DNA of 64,000 nucleotides from Marinilactibacillus psychrotolerans. GTDB taxonomy: Bacteria; Bacillota; Bacilli; Lactobacillales; Carnobacteriaceae_A. The notes under the pieces were generated by a model. The model was given only the letters and a program-made list of their open reading frames with translations, had not been told where the DNA came from and did no database searches. Made by a program: the position numbers and the translations under genes. The DNA lies in contig NZ_FMZD01000005.1 of assembly GCF_900101525.1 (NCBI RefSeq), positions 1 to 64,000 on the forward strand, written 5' to 3'. Below, in pieces: positions 54,495-62,659 of this stretch (positions are counted from its first letter, which is position 1; each line of letters begins with the position of its first letter).

Positions 54495-55431
54495 TTGTAT
54501 CTTCCCCCATAAATTTTCTCTGAATAACTGTAAAGATAATGATCATCCCACCATACATTACCGTTAATGCACTAGCGAATCCGATTTGTCTATCAGTAAA
54601 TCCTGTTCTAAAGATATAATAGACTGGTGTTAGGGTAGAATTTAAAGGTCCACCTTGAGTCATGACCATTGGTTGAATAACTAATTTAAATGCATCAATT
54701 AACGTTGTTGTAAGAATTAAAAGTGATGTTGGTTTCAGCATTGGTAATGTAATATTTATGAGTTGTTGCCATTTATTTGCACCGTCTATTGTTGATGCTT
54801 CATATACTTCTCCAGGTATATTTTGTAAGCCCGCTAAAAAAATAAGCATTTGATACCCAGCGCCTTGCCATGCAGATACAAATATAATCACGTACATCGC
54901 TTGGTTGGGGCTACTTAGGAATGGCTGGGCAGGTATGCCAAACGTTTGTAATACTTCATTTAATAAACCTGATGAAGGATTTAATAAATATAGCCATAAA
55001 ACAGATACTACGACCAGTGACATAACTACTGGAGAAAAATAAGCAACTTTATAAAATAAAGTTCCTCTACGAGATTTATTTACTAACAATGCTAGTCCTA
55101 ACGCCGTTCCTACTTGAATAGGCATAATGAATATAACAAACTGAAATATATTTATTATACTCTTGCGAAATTGAACATCTGATAGTAGAGATTTGAAATT
55201 ATCTAATCCAATAAATTTTGTGAGGTTAGGTGTTAGCATGTAATAATCTGTAAGTGAATAGTATAAAGACATCATTGCAGGTATAAAGAGAAATAATCCT
55301 AGGACAATTAATGATGGTAATAAAAACATATAGCCTGTCATGTTTTCTTTAAAAGAAGTATTATTCATACTATTTCTCTTTTTTAATTTCAAACCTGAAT
55401 TTCCTCTAAAAATACCTTTTAAATTTTTCAT
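54487..55431 (-). CDS. Carbohydrate ABC transporter permease (MsmF-like)
   Basis: The 314-residue protein has six helices and the EAA loop (EASTIDGANKWQQLINITLPMLKPTS). It belongs to the CUT1 MalF/MsmF group. The first 30 residues are a basic cytosolic leader (LKLKKRNSMNNTSFKENMTG). AAGGAG supports the ATG at 55431. It forms the channel with the MsmG-like partner. Confidence 0.92.
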   Translation of the reverse strand: MKNLKGIFRGNSGLKLKKRNSMNNTSFKENMTGYMFLLPSLIVLGLFLFIPAMMSLYYSLTDYYMLTPNLTKFIGLDNFKSLLSDVQFRKSIINIFQFVIFIMPIQVGTALGLALLVNKSRRGTLFYKVAYFSPVVMSLVVVSVLWLYLLNPSSGLLNEVLQTFGIPAQPFLSSPNQAMYVIIFVSAWQGAGYQMLIFLAGLQNIPGEVYEASTIDGANKWQQLINITLPMLKPTSLLILTTTLIDAFKLVIQPMVMTQGGPLNSTLTPVYYIFRTGFTDRQIGFASALTVMYGGMIIIFTVIQRKFMGEDTND

Positions 55432-55534
55432 TGTTCAACTCCTTATTAAAATACAGCTCCGTTATTTACTTAAATTATGTAGTAGTATTTTTTACCTAAT
55501 CAGCTTAAAATACTACTACACAAATCAGCCTATA

Positions 55535-56824
55535 TTACTTAAGATTACTTTGAATTTCTTGCGCTTTTGATTCTAACAAGCCTTTAATGTCTTGATTTTG
55601 TTCAAAATAAGTTGATTCAGTAACAGCTTCTTGGAAGCTTCTGCTTACTTGCGGATAGTTTATAAGTGTTGGGCGGGCTCTACCGGTTTTACTATTTTGT
55701 TCTATCAACACTTGCATTGGTTCTCCTACTTCTTTTATCATACGATCAGCCACTGACTGTCTTGCAGGAAGAACGGCATTCCCCATGCTCATATCATATA
55801 ATTCTTGTTCAGATGTTAAGAATTCAATTAATGCCCCAGCTTCTTCTGGTTTTTCTGTAGATGAAGTCATTCCATATGCCCAACTTCCTGTTGGACTCAC
55901 TAGCTCGTTCGTGTCTGGAGAAACAGGATATGGCATAATTCCGTAGTCAATATCTTTATATTCATTATCAAGTTCTTGAATTGTCCATGAACCACTCATA
56001 TATAAAGGATATTCTCCTGTGTGGAATCCTTTATCCACTGGAGTAATAGTAGAATAACCTTTCTCTACAAGATTTTGTATAAAATCAAATGCTTCAACTG
56101 ACTCTTCAGTATCAAAATATCCAACAGCTTCGGTTCCATCCTCATTTGTTATATCTCCACCAGCAGACCAAACAAATGGTGAAAAAGCGTATAATAACCA
56201 TTCAGACTGATCATCAAATCCCATATTTAAGACTGGTTTTTCATAATAAGTATTTAATGTCTCTAATAAAGTATTAAACTCATCCCATGTCCAAGGATCA
56301 TCTACAGTTGGAAGAGAATCTAATTTTATTCCAGCTTCTTCCATCATAGGTTTATTATAGAAAAATCCTACACCAGATTCTGAGTATCCAATTGAATACA
56401 GTTCGTCATTATATGTGCCTTGTTCAATAATACTTGGTAAAAAGTCTTCAGAGGCCTTAACATAATCATCTAACGGTTGAATAATTTTAGAATTAGCATA
56501 TGCAGCTGTATTAGGACCATCTAATGTTATAACATCTGGTAATGAGTTAGTGGTAAGGGCTGCATTTATTTTATCCTCATACCCACCACCAGAACCACTG
56601 CGGGGGATATATTCAACAACTGCTGTGATTCCTAAGTCATTCGTGTCATTAAATTCTTTTATTGATTCAACCATTACTTGACCTTCAGCAGATTCTTCTG
56701 AGTATTGAACCCAAACAGTAACTTCATCTGAAGATTTTGAAGCGCTATTTTCTCCTCCGTTCCCACATGCTCCTAATAATATTGCTGCACCCATTAAAAA
56801 GATACTTTTTCCTCTTTTATTCAT
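55535..56824 (-). CDS. Sugar ABC substrate-binding lipoprotein
   Basis: The 429-residue precursor has a lipoprotein signal ending LLGAC (Cys20), then the CUT1 binding-protein fold: VTVWVQYSEESAEGQV, LPDVITLDGPNTAAYA, GVGFFYNKPMMEEAGI, and a tryptophan-rich sugar site (EWLLYAFSPFVWSAGG; PTGSWAYGMTSST). It delivers the fructo-oligosaccharide or similar sugar to the permeases. AAAGGAGG precedes the ATG. Its promoter carries the LacI operator. Confidence 0.9.
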   Translation of the reverse strand: MNKRGKSIFLMGAAILLGACGNGGENSASKSSDEVTVWVQYSEESAEGQVMVESIKEFNDTNDLGITAVVEYIPRSGSGGGYEDKINAALTTNSLPDVITLDGPNTAAYANSKIIQPLDDYVKASEDFLPSIIEQGTYNDELYSIGYSESGVGFFYNKPMMEEAGIKLDSLPTVDDPWTWDEFNTLLETLNTYYEKPVLNMGFDDQSEWLLYAFSPFVWSAGGDITNEDGTEAVGYFDTEESVEAFDFIQNLVEKGYSTITPVDKGFHTGEYPLYMSGSWTIQELDNEYKDIDYGIMPYPVSPDTNELVSPTGSWAYGMTSSTEKPEEAGALIEFLTSEQELYDMSMGNAVLPARQSVADRMIKEVGEPMQVLIEQNSKTGRARPTLINYPQVSRSFQEAVTESTYFEQNQDIKGLLESKAQEIQSNLK

Positions 56825-56841
56825 TTTGTTTCCTCCTTTTT

Positions 56842-56855
56842 TGTAATCGCTTTAT
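56842..56855. promoter_or_regulatory. Weak candidate catabolite-responsive element
   Basis: TGTAATCGCTTTAT matches 11 of 14 positions of the CcpA cre consensus and lies just after the predicted start of the sugar ABC operon, where a road-block site could act. The match is imperfect. Confidence 0.3.
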
Positions 56856-56865
56856 ATTTGATTAA

Positions 56866-56905
56866 AGTATATGTCATCCGGTTTCATATGTCAACCGGAT
56901 GACAT
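56866..56905 (-). promoter_or_regulatory. Promoter and LacI-type operator of the sugar ABC operon
   Basis: On the minus strand TTGACA (56889-56894), 17 bases, then TATACT (56866-56871). ATGTCAACCGGATGACAT (56888-56905) is a near-perfect 18-bp palindrome with the central CCGG favoured by LacI proteins. A further ATGTCATCCGG half-site lies at 56871-56881, 17 bp away. Binding would cover both hexamers. Confidence 0.65.
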
Positions 56906-56957
56906 AAAAAATAAATTAATTTTTTCTCTTGTTAACCAGCAGATTTAGACCCTTTAT

Positions 56958-57947
56958 TTACTTATGATTAGTCGTTTCAGAAAGATATAGTTCTACAGGT
57001 AAAACAGATTCTAACTTCACTTTCTTTCCTTTCAATAATTTCAATAAAATATTTACCGATTCATTAGCTAGCTTTTCTATAGGCTGTACGACTGTACTTA
57101 ACTCTGGCACCAATGCTCGCATTGACTGCGTACCATCAAATCCAATGATTTTTATATCAGAAGGTATACTGAATCCCCTATCTTTTGCTACATTCATAAA
57201 TAATTTTGCATTTACATCATCTGCAGCAAATACTCCATCATATGTGAAATCCTTTTCAAATATTTCTTTAATAATTCTATATTTTTTATCAAATTTCTCT
57301 TGAAAAGGAATTTCTAAAAAATTAGGTTTTAATTTGTTTTTCCTTATCTCATCGACGTACCCAATAGATCTATCATTGGCAGGCGTTTCTATAGTTTTGT
57401 CCCCAATAATACACAATATATTATGGCACCCTTGATTAATTAATTCTCTTGTTGCTAATTTTCCTCCGTTATAATCATCACTTTGTACAATAGGAATATT
57501 TTTAGTCAATTTTCTTTCAATTGATACAATTTGATTTTCATAATTTTTATATTCAAAAATATTCACATTATGTGATCCCACAATGATCCCATCCACTCTT
57601 TTTTCGTTTAAAAGTCGTAAATACTTTTTTTCATTTTCAGGGTCATTTAAACTATTGCATATAAACAAGTGATATCCGTGTTTGGCTAATGCTTTTTCAA
57701 TATAAAAAGTTAACTCTCCAAAGAAAGGGTTCTCAGTCGTAGGGATAATCAAAGCAATAAATTTACTTTCATTACTAAAAAATGATCTTGCCATTTCATT
57801 AGGAATATAGTTTAATTCTTTAATCGTTTTTAGAACATTCTCTTTCATATCTTCACTAATATACCCACGATTGTTTAATACTCTAGAGACTGTAGTAACA
57901 GAAACTCCAGCTTTTTTTGCTACATCATGTATAGTTACTCTTTTCAT
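56958..57947 (-). CDS. LacI-family transcriptional regulator
   Basis: The 329-residue repressor has an N-terminal LacI helix-turn-helix (VTIHDVAKKAGVSVTTVSRVLNN) and a periplasmic-binding-like sugar domain (ALIIPTTENPFFGEL; RVDGIIVGSHN; GVFAADDVNAKLF; IIGFDGTQSM). ATG 57947 gives the standard MKRVTIHDVA start; the longer frame is unlikely. It lies upstream of the ABC operon in the same direction and should repress it through the palindrome at 56888-56905, with fructose or an oligosaccharide as inducer. Confidence 0.92.
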   Translation of the reverse strand: MKRVTIHDVAKKAGVSVTTVSRVLNNRGYISEDMKENVLKTIKELNYIPNEMARSFFSNESKFIALIIPTTENPFFGELTFYIEKALAKHGYHLFICNSLNDPENEKKYLRLLNEKRVDGIIVGSHNVNIFEYKNYENQIVSIERKLTKNIPIVQSDDYNGGKLATRELINQGCHNILCIIGDKTIETPANDRSIGYVDEIRKNKLKPNFLEIPFQEKFDKKYRIIKEIFEKDFTYDGVFAADDVNAKLFMNVAKDRGFSIPSDIKIIGFDGTQSMRALVPELSTVVQPIEKLANESVNILLKLLKGKKVKLESVLPVELYLSETTNHK

Positions 57948-58281
57948 ATATAACCCTACTCTCCTCATATCCATTTAATATGGTTCATTATATTTTTAAG
58001 AAATATTTCCATATAGTGTCATCATAGATATTTATTTTATCATGTTCAATGATTAATATTACTTTATATTCTTAAATAACTTAAGTTATAATTATCTAAT
58101 TTTACTTTTTGCCTTCTTTTAGCTGCTTTTAACGGTTAGTTGCTTTAAAGCATAAGTATTTTTTTAACTACTACTTTACATAAAATCAATTAAAAGTATA
58201 AAACGACACCAACTTAGTGTACTAAGATGGTGTCGTTAAGTAATCCATTAAGCTTGCAACAACTATTTATATCTTCTATTT
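57948..58281. other. Gene-free stretch upstream of the LacI gene
   Basis: AT-rich DNA holding the LacI gene promoter region and the terminator of the thiamine operon. No small gene is seen. Confidence 0.5.
58201..58240 (-). terminator. Terminator of the thiamine operon
   Basis: AACGACACCAACTTAG pairs with CTAAGATGGTGTCGTT (one bulge). It lies about 40 bases after the tenA stop on the minus strand. Confidence 0.7.
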
Positions 58282-58950
58282 TTATATATCTTTCTTCCAA
58301 ATTTCTTTCTGATAGGCCATTTCCCAAAAGCCATATTCCATTTCACTGCTGATAACAAAAGCTTCCAGCATCTGTTGCTGTTCTAATTCAGAACTTTCAT
58401 CATACAAACGGTCTAAAATCTTTCGTTCTTGTTGTATGTGTTCTAAAGCTTCCAGCCCAGCATACGTTTCAATCCAACGTTGATAAATCGGAACAGGTGA
58501 CTGTTGAGCAATTAAAGTACTTCCTATTTCTTGATACAACCATGAACAAGGCAGCAAGCTAGACGCTGCAGTATTTGGTGTACCTTCAATTAATTGTCGA
58601 TACATATGGGAAATATAATGGTAAGCTGTCGGAGCAATAGGTGTTTCCGCTATTTCCTCCTCCGTAATACCCAATTCTTCGAAAAAATGTTCTCGAATAG
58701 CGATTTCTCCTAAAGCTAAATTTTGGGCATTCTCTAAAAGTAAAGCTCTCAATGCTTGATCATTTGTCTGCTGCGCAATCAAGGTATAAAGCTTATTAAA
58801 ATGGTGCAGATAATAATGATCCTGCACTAAGTAGTAGCGAAAAACATCCTCTTTTAATGTACCTGCTTGTAGTTCTGTAATGAACGGATGAGAAAAGCTG
58901 CCTTGCCATGAAGCGGCAGCTGATTGTCGTGCTTTTGCTGTAAATGACAT
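58282..58950 (-). CDS. tenA: TenA aminopyrimidine aminohydrolase (thiaminase II)
   Basis: The 222-residue helical enzyme salvages the pyrimidine part of damaged thiamine, giving HMP. It has the family features SFTAKARQSAAASWQGSFSHPFITEL, YYLVQDHYYLHHF and the active-site Cys in SSLLPCSWLYQEIG. AGGAGG five bases upstream fixes ATG 58950. It is the last gene of the TPP-riboswitch operon and feeds HMP to ThiD. Confidence 0.93.
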   Translation of the reverse strand: MSFTAKARQSAAASWQGSFSHPFITELQAGTLKEDVFRYYLVQDHYYLHHFNKLYTLIAQQTNDQALRALLLENAQNLALGEIAIREHFFEELGITEEEIAETPIAPTAYHYISHMYRQLIEGTPNTAASSLLPCSWLYQEIGSTLIAQQSPVPIYQRWIETYAGLEALEHIQQERKILDRLYDESSELEQQQMLEAFVISSEMEYGFWEMAYQKEIWKKDI

Positions 58951-58989
58951 TATATCCTCCTGAAAATGTGATTGTCTCATTCATTTGTC

Positions 58990-59814
58990 CTATCGTTCAT
59001 GTATCGTTACACTATTTTGTATCTGCGCCCAATGATTGGTCGGCCCGTGACCATGACCTACGAAAATCTCTTGGCTGATTGCTGCTTGAATAAATTCTTT
59101 TCCTGTTACGATAGCTTCTTTCAACTGAGTTCCTTTGGCTAGCTCAGCTGCTATGCAAGCTGAAAAGGTATCACCCGTCCCGTGTGTATTGGCTGTTTTA
59201 ATTCGTGGTGTGCTCATCCAGAAACTTTCTCCATTTTCTAGTAAAACAAAATCAGATGCTTCTTTATTTTGGCTATGCCCGCCTTTAACAACTATATTTT
59301 TAGTTCCTAAAGCTTGCAAGCTTTTTGCTGCTTCAATCATATCTCGATCTGTTGTAATTCTTTTTCCTAATAATATTTCGGCTTCTGGCAGATTTGGTGT
59401 TACAACCGCTGCTAGTGGTAAAAGTTGTTCTTTGATAGTCTGAACGGCATCGTATTCCAATAGCTGATGCCCCCCTTTTGCTACCATAACCGGATCAACG
59501 ATTAGTGGGCCAAATTCTACTTTCTTTAAATTCTCAACGACAGTTAATACATGTTCCGTATCTGCCAGCATACCGGTTTTAGCTGCTTTGATCGAAAAAT
59601 CTTCAGCTAATGAGTTGAATTGGCTATCAATAAAATCACTGGGAATGGGCAGACTAGACTGGACTCCATAAGTATTCTGTGCCGTTAATGCAACGATAAT
59701 ACTCATTCCAAATGCCTGACGCGCTTGAAAAGTTTTTAAATCCGCTTGAATCCCAGCGCCTCCACCAGAATCTGATCCTGCAATGGTTACAACTTGCGGT
59801 GTACTATTAATCAT
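58990..59814 (-). CDS. thiD: Hydroxymethylpyrimidine/phosphomethylpyrimidine kinase
   Basis: The 274-residue ribokinase-fold enzyme phosphorylates HMP twice to HMP-PP. It has VTIAGSDSGGGAGIQADLKTF, VALTAQNTYGVQ, VVDPVMVAKGG and the anion-hole TANTHGTGDTFSACIAAEL. It overlaps the ThiE gene by 4 bases. Length is normal. Confidence 0.94.
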   Translation of the reverse strand: MINSTPQVVTIAGSDSGGGAGIQADLKTFQARQAFGMSIIVALTAQNTYGVQSSLPIPSDFIDSQFNSLAEDFSIKAAKTGMLADTEHVLTVVENLKKVEFGPLIVDPVMVAKGGHQLLEYDAVQTIKEQLLPLAAVVTPNLPEAEILLGKRITTDRDMIEAAKSLQALGTKNIVVKGGHSQNKEASDFVLLENGESFWMSTPRIKTANTHGTGDTFSACIAAELAKGTQLKEAIVTGKEFIQAAISQEIFVGHGHGPTNHWAQIQNSVTIHER

Positions 59815-60455
59815 TCTCTTCCCTCCAATATTTGTTCAACAACTTTTTTTAATTTCTGAACTTTTGGAGAAACCTGTTCTGCCAGCATCACTTCACTCAC
59901 AACTGCAACACCTGAAATTGCGGTGTGCTTGAAAGTCTCAATGTTACTTTCCTTAATTCCGCCGATTGCAACAATTGGAATATTCACTGCTTCTGCGATA
60001 TTATTCAATGTTTCTATTGTTGTCCGGTCAGGGTCTTTTTTTGTTTCTGTGGGAAAGATTGCGCCTACTCCTAAGTAGTCTGCTCCATCTTTTTCTGCTT
60101 TTTTTCCTCGCTCAATCGATTTAGCAGAAACACCCAAAATCTTTTCGTTGCCAATTAATGAACGAACTACTTTCACGGGCATTTCATCATCCCCAATGTG
60201 TACTCCGGCCGCATCAACTGCCAGACAAATATCGACTCGATCATTAATAATCAACGGAATATCATGATAGTCCGTAATTTGTTTGACTGCTACCGCTAAC
60301 TCATAAAATCGATTTGTCGTAATATCTTTTTCCCGTAGTTGCACCATAGTTATTCCATTTTGACAAGCTGTCTCAATAATATTTAAAAATTCTTCACCGC
60401 TAAAATCATATCTACCTGTGACTAAATAAAGTGCCAACTCTTTCATTTTTCCCAT
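59811..60455 (-). CDS. thiE: Thiamine-phosphate synthase
   Basis: The 214-residue TIM-barrel enzyme joins HMP-PP with hydroxyethylthiazole phosphate to form thiamine phosphate. It has LYLVTGRYD, VQLREKD, LIINDRVDICLAVDAAGVHIG, GVSAKS, YLGVGAIFPTETKKD and IVAIGGIKESNI. The usual HLGQ is HIGDD here, which still offers the metal-binding Asp. It overlaps ThiM and ThiD, so the genes are one operon. Confidence 0.93.
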   Translation of the reverse strand: MGKMKELALYLVTGRYDFSGEEFLNIIETACQNGITMVQLREKDITTNRFYELAVAVKQITDYHDIPLIINDRVDICLAVDAAGVHIGDDEMPVKVVRSLIGNEKILGVSAKSIERGKKAEKDGADYLGVGAIFPTETKKDPDRTTIETLNNIAEAVNIPIVAIGGIKESNIETFKHTAISGVAVVSEVMLAEQVSPKVQKLKKVVEQILEGRE

Positions 60456-61258
60456 CCTTCCACCTGCTCATACCATGTTTCTGACATCAGTAAAGACAAC
60501 TGATTTAATGTCTGCTGACGAAAATCTGCAAGCCCAAAGCTTTCCTGCTTCGCCTTTTCTCCACAAATATTGAAGTAACTGACGGCACTGACTATTGCTT
60601 CAAAAGGATCATGACCTTCACCTAATAGAGCAGCGATAATTGCACCCACAATATCTCCCGTTCCTGTAAACCGATCTAATTCATCTACCCCATTATTCAA
60701 TACTATTGTCTGCTTTTGGTTAACAACTATGTCTTTCTGACCTGTAGCTAAAAATGTTGTCGCTGGATAAAGGCCTCCGATTTTCTGCAGAGCAGCAATT
60801 AATTCATTTAAATGATCTTCTCCTTGGTCCCACATACTACTATCGACTCCACGTCCTTGACTAGGCAAACCACAAAAATGGCGTAATTCAGAAATGTTCC
60901 CTTTGACTACGGTAGGATGCGTTTCTACTAAGGAAACACCTATTTGGTTGCGTATATCACTAACCCCATAACCAACTAGATCCACTACCGTAGGTTTGTT
61001 TACCCTAGTTGCGTAACTACTGGCATCTATTAGGCTTTCTTGACGTTGTTCAGATAAATGACCTAAATTCAGTAATAATGCATTGGTTTTCTCAAAAAGT
61101 TGCGAAAATTCTCTGGGATCATCTGCCATAATCGGCTTTGCACCAATATACAACAAAGCATTGGCCATTGATTCACAGGTAATTTCATTGGTAATACATT
61201 GAACTAGTGGTGACTTTTCTAAAGGGAAAAACTTTGAGAAATCAATCTTTCTTTCCAT
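60443..61258 (-). CDS. thiM: Hydroxyethylthiazole kinase
   Basis: The 271-residue ribokinase-fold enzyme phosphorylates the thiazole alcohol for ThiE. It has PLVQCITNEITCESMANALLYIGAKPIMADDP, VLDLVGYG-type VVDLVGYGVS, NISELRHFCG and the anion hole GTGDIVGAIIAALLG. The position often occupied by Cys in ThiM is Asp (GTGD), as in ribokinases. It overlaps the S-component gene by 17 bases. Confidence 0.93.
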   Translation of the reverse strand: MERKIDFSKFFPLEKSPLVQCITNEITCESMANALLYIGAKPIMADDPREFSQLFEKTNALLLNLGHLSEQRQESLIDASSYATRVNKPTVVDLVGYGVSDIRNQIGVSLVETHPTVVKGNISELRHFCGLPSQGRGVDSSMWDQGEDHLNELIAALQKIGGLYPATTFLATGQKDIVVNQKQTIVLNNGVDELDRFTGTGDIVGAIIAALLGEGHDPFEAIVSAVSYFNICGEKAKQESFGLADFRQQTLNQLSLLMSETWYEQVEGWEK

Positions 61259-61772
61259 GTAGCACGCCTCCCATAAATAATTGTTGCGATTTTTTGAAAA
61301 TGGATGTTTCTTTTAATTTGACTAATACTAAGAATGCAATCACTGAACCGATCAATGTTGCACCAATAAATCTCGGCGTATAGATAAACCAGTATAGCTC
61401 TTGTTGGCTGCCAGTAAACCAGACCATTACCGGATAAGACAATAAGGAACCTATTATCCCAGTCCCAATAATTTCTCCAATCATTGACCAGAAAATTTGC
61501 CCGCCCAGTCTATAAAATAATCCGGCAAAAAAGGCTCCGAAAACCGCTCCAGTTAAAGCAAGCGGAGGAATCCCCATCAGCAACATGCGAATCAGTCCAC
61601 ATATAAAAGCCATCAAAGTTCCATATACCGGTCCTAATAAGATACCCGCAATGATATTCATTACACTAGACATCGGTGCCATTCCTTCAATGCGCAACAG
61701 TGGTGATAAGACGACATCCAGTGCAATCATCAGAGATAACAGTGTCAATTTGTGGATCCGATTTTTTTCCAC
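61242..61772 (-). CDS. thiW: ECF transporter S component ThiW
   Basis: The 176-residue membrane protein has six helices and the ThiW block LSPLLRIEGMAPMSSVMNIIAGILLGPVYGTLMAFICGLIRM. ThiW proteins bind the thiazole precursor and use the shared ECF ATPase/T module encoded elsewhere. GTG 61772 follows AAAGGAG by 9 bases; earlier frame starts lie inside the riboswitch terminator region. It heads the salvage operon, next to ThiM, which fits thiazole import. Confidence 0.88.
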   Translation of the reverse strand: MEKNRIHKLTLLSLMIALDVVLSPLLRIEGMAPMSSVMNIIAGILLGPVYGTLMAFICGLIRMLLMGIPPLALTGAVFGAFFAGLFYRLGGQIFWSMIGEIIGTGIIGSLLSYPVMVWFTGSQQELYWFIYTPRFIGATLIGSVIAFLVLVKLKETSIFKKSQQLFMGGVLHGKKD

Positions 61773-61825
61773 GCAAAAAAACTCCTTTCTACAAAAAGCA
61801 AAAGGAGTACAGTCTGAGACAAACA

Positions 61826-61854
61826 GAAAAAGACTATTCAATTAAGATTGAGTC
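61826..61854 (-). terminator. TPP riboswitch expression-platform terminator
   Basis: GACT and CAAT pair with ATTG and AGTC (three-base bulge), followed by five T residues on the minus strand. It lies between the aptamer and the thiW start, as expected for transcriptional OFF control by thiamine pyrophosphate. Confidence 0.6.
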
Positions 61855-61868
61855 CATCTATTTACAAC

Positions 61869-61940
61869 TACATTTCCCTGCGCCAGTTCTAACTGTATCA
61901 GGTTCCATGGGTATAATCTCAGCATAAAGCACCCCAAATG
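61869..61940 (-). promoter_or_regulatory. TPP riboswitch aptamer (thi-box)
   Basis: On the minus strand the aptamer reads GGGGTGC, GCTGAGA, ACCC, GAACCTGATACAGTTAGAAC, TGGCGCAGGGAAATG in the standard THI-box order. It is located just upstream of thiW and controls the whole thiW-thiM-thiE-thiD-tenA operon. The match to the consensus is close throughout. Confidence 0.95.
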
Positions 61941-62039
61941 TTTCTATTCGATTATTTTGAGTATAGCATACTTTTTTTAACAGCACTATATTATTCATTG
62001 ATTTACATGAAACTCATGATATTTTCCATCTTAAATCTT

Positions 62040-62198
62040 CTATTCTTTCGATTTCCAAAACGCAGTATTAAAAGCTCCAGCAAAACAAAGCGCTATTCCA
62101 AATCCTATAAACATATTGTTATTAAGCATTCCAAACGGAATACCTAAGAATATAACAATAGCCAGCCAAATTATTAACTCTTTTCTTTTTTCACTCAT
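62040..62198 (-). CDS. Small two-span membrane protein (52 aa)
   Basis: ATG 62198 with GAGGTTG upstream opens a 52-residue frame: basic MSEKRKELII, then two hydrophobic helices (WLAIVIFLGIPFGML and MFIGFGIALCFAGAF) separated by NNN. No family is recognised. It lies 67 bases downstream of another small membrane gene on the same strand; the two may be co-transcribed. Confidence 0.55.
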   Translation of the reverse strand: MSEKRKELIIWLAIVIFLGIPFGMLNNNMFIGFGIALCFAGAFNTAFWKSKE

Positions 62199-62265
62199 AC
62201 TATCAACCTCTAATTCTATTCTAGCACTCACTATGTAGCTGGTTTTTCTTTGAAAATAGGTCCCT

Positions 62266-62457
62266 TTAAATATCAGTTCCGTTAGATCTATTTCTTGAAA
62301 AAAATTTGTAAAGTAAAAGTACAACGACGACAGAAATTAAACAACCACTCGCTCTTGCTATCCAAACATTTATATTAATATTTTCCATAATATCAGTAAC
62401 AAATGTACCTACGCTTACCGACACAAATAAAAGAATGAATCTTTTGAAAGTACTCAT
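62266..62457 (-). CDS. Small membrane protein (63 aa)
   Basis: GGAGGG precedes ATG 62457. The 63-residue product has two hydrophobic helices (RFILLFVSVSVGTFVTDIM and WIARASGCLISVVVVLLLY) and a polar, basic tail (KFFSRNRSNGTDI). No family is recognised. It precedes the 52-residue membrane protein on the same strand. Confidence 0.55.
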   Translation of the reverse strand: MSTFKRFILLFVSVSVGTFVTDIMENININVWIARASGCLISVVVVLLLYKFFSRNRSNGTDI

Positions 62458-62617
62458 TTCAACCCTCCATAGTATTTGAGAGTTCATAATACGCTATATT
62501 TATTAATTATTTTAAAAAACAAAATTTAATTGTCATTTTATAAATTCTTTTAATCCTATATTCAAAATATAACAATATTTAACACCCATAGCAATAATAG
62601 CCTGCTACAAGAAAACT

Positions 62618-62650
62618 TAAAAAGCACCGACAAGATGTCGGTGCTTTAGC
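62618..62650 (-). terminator. Terminator of the GH31 gene
   Basis: A perfect 12-bp stem (AAAGCACCGACA with TGTCGGTGCTTT, 62621-62632 and 62636-62647) is followed by T residues on the minus strand, 12 bases after the GH31 stop. Confidence 0.85.
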
Positions 62651-62659
62651 ACATATAGC

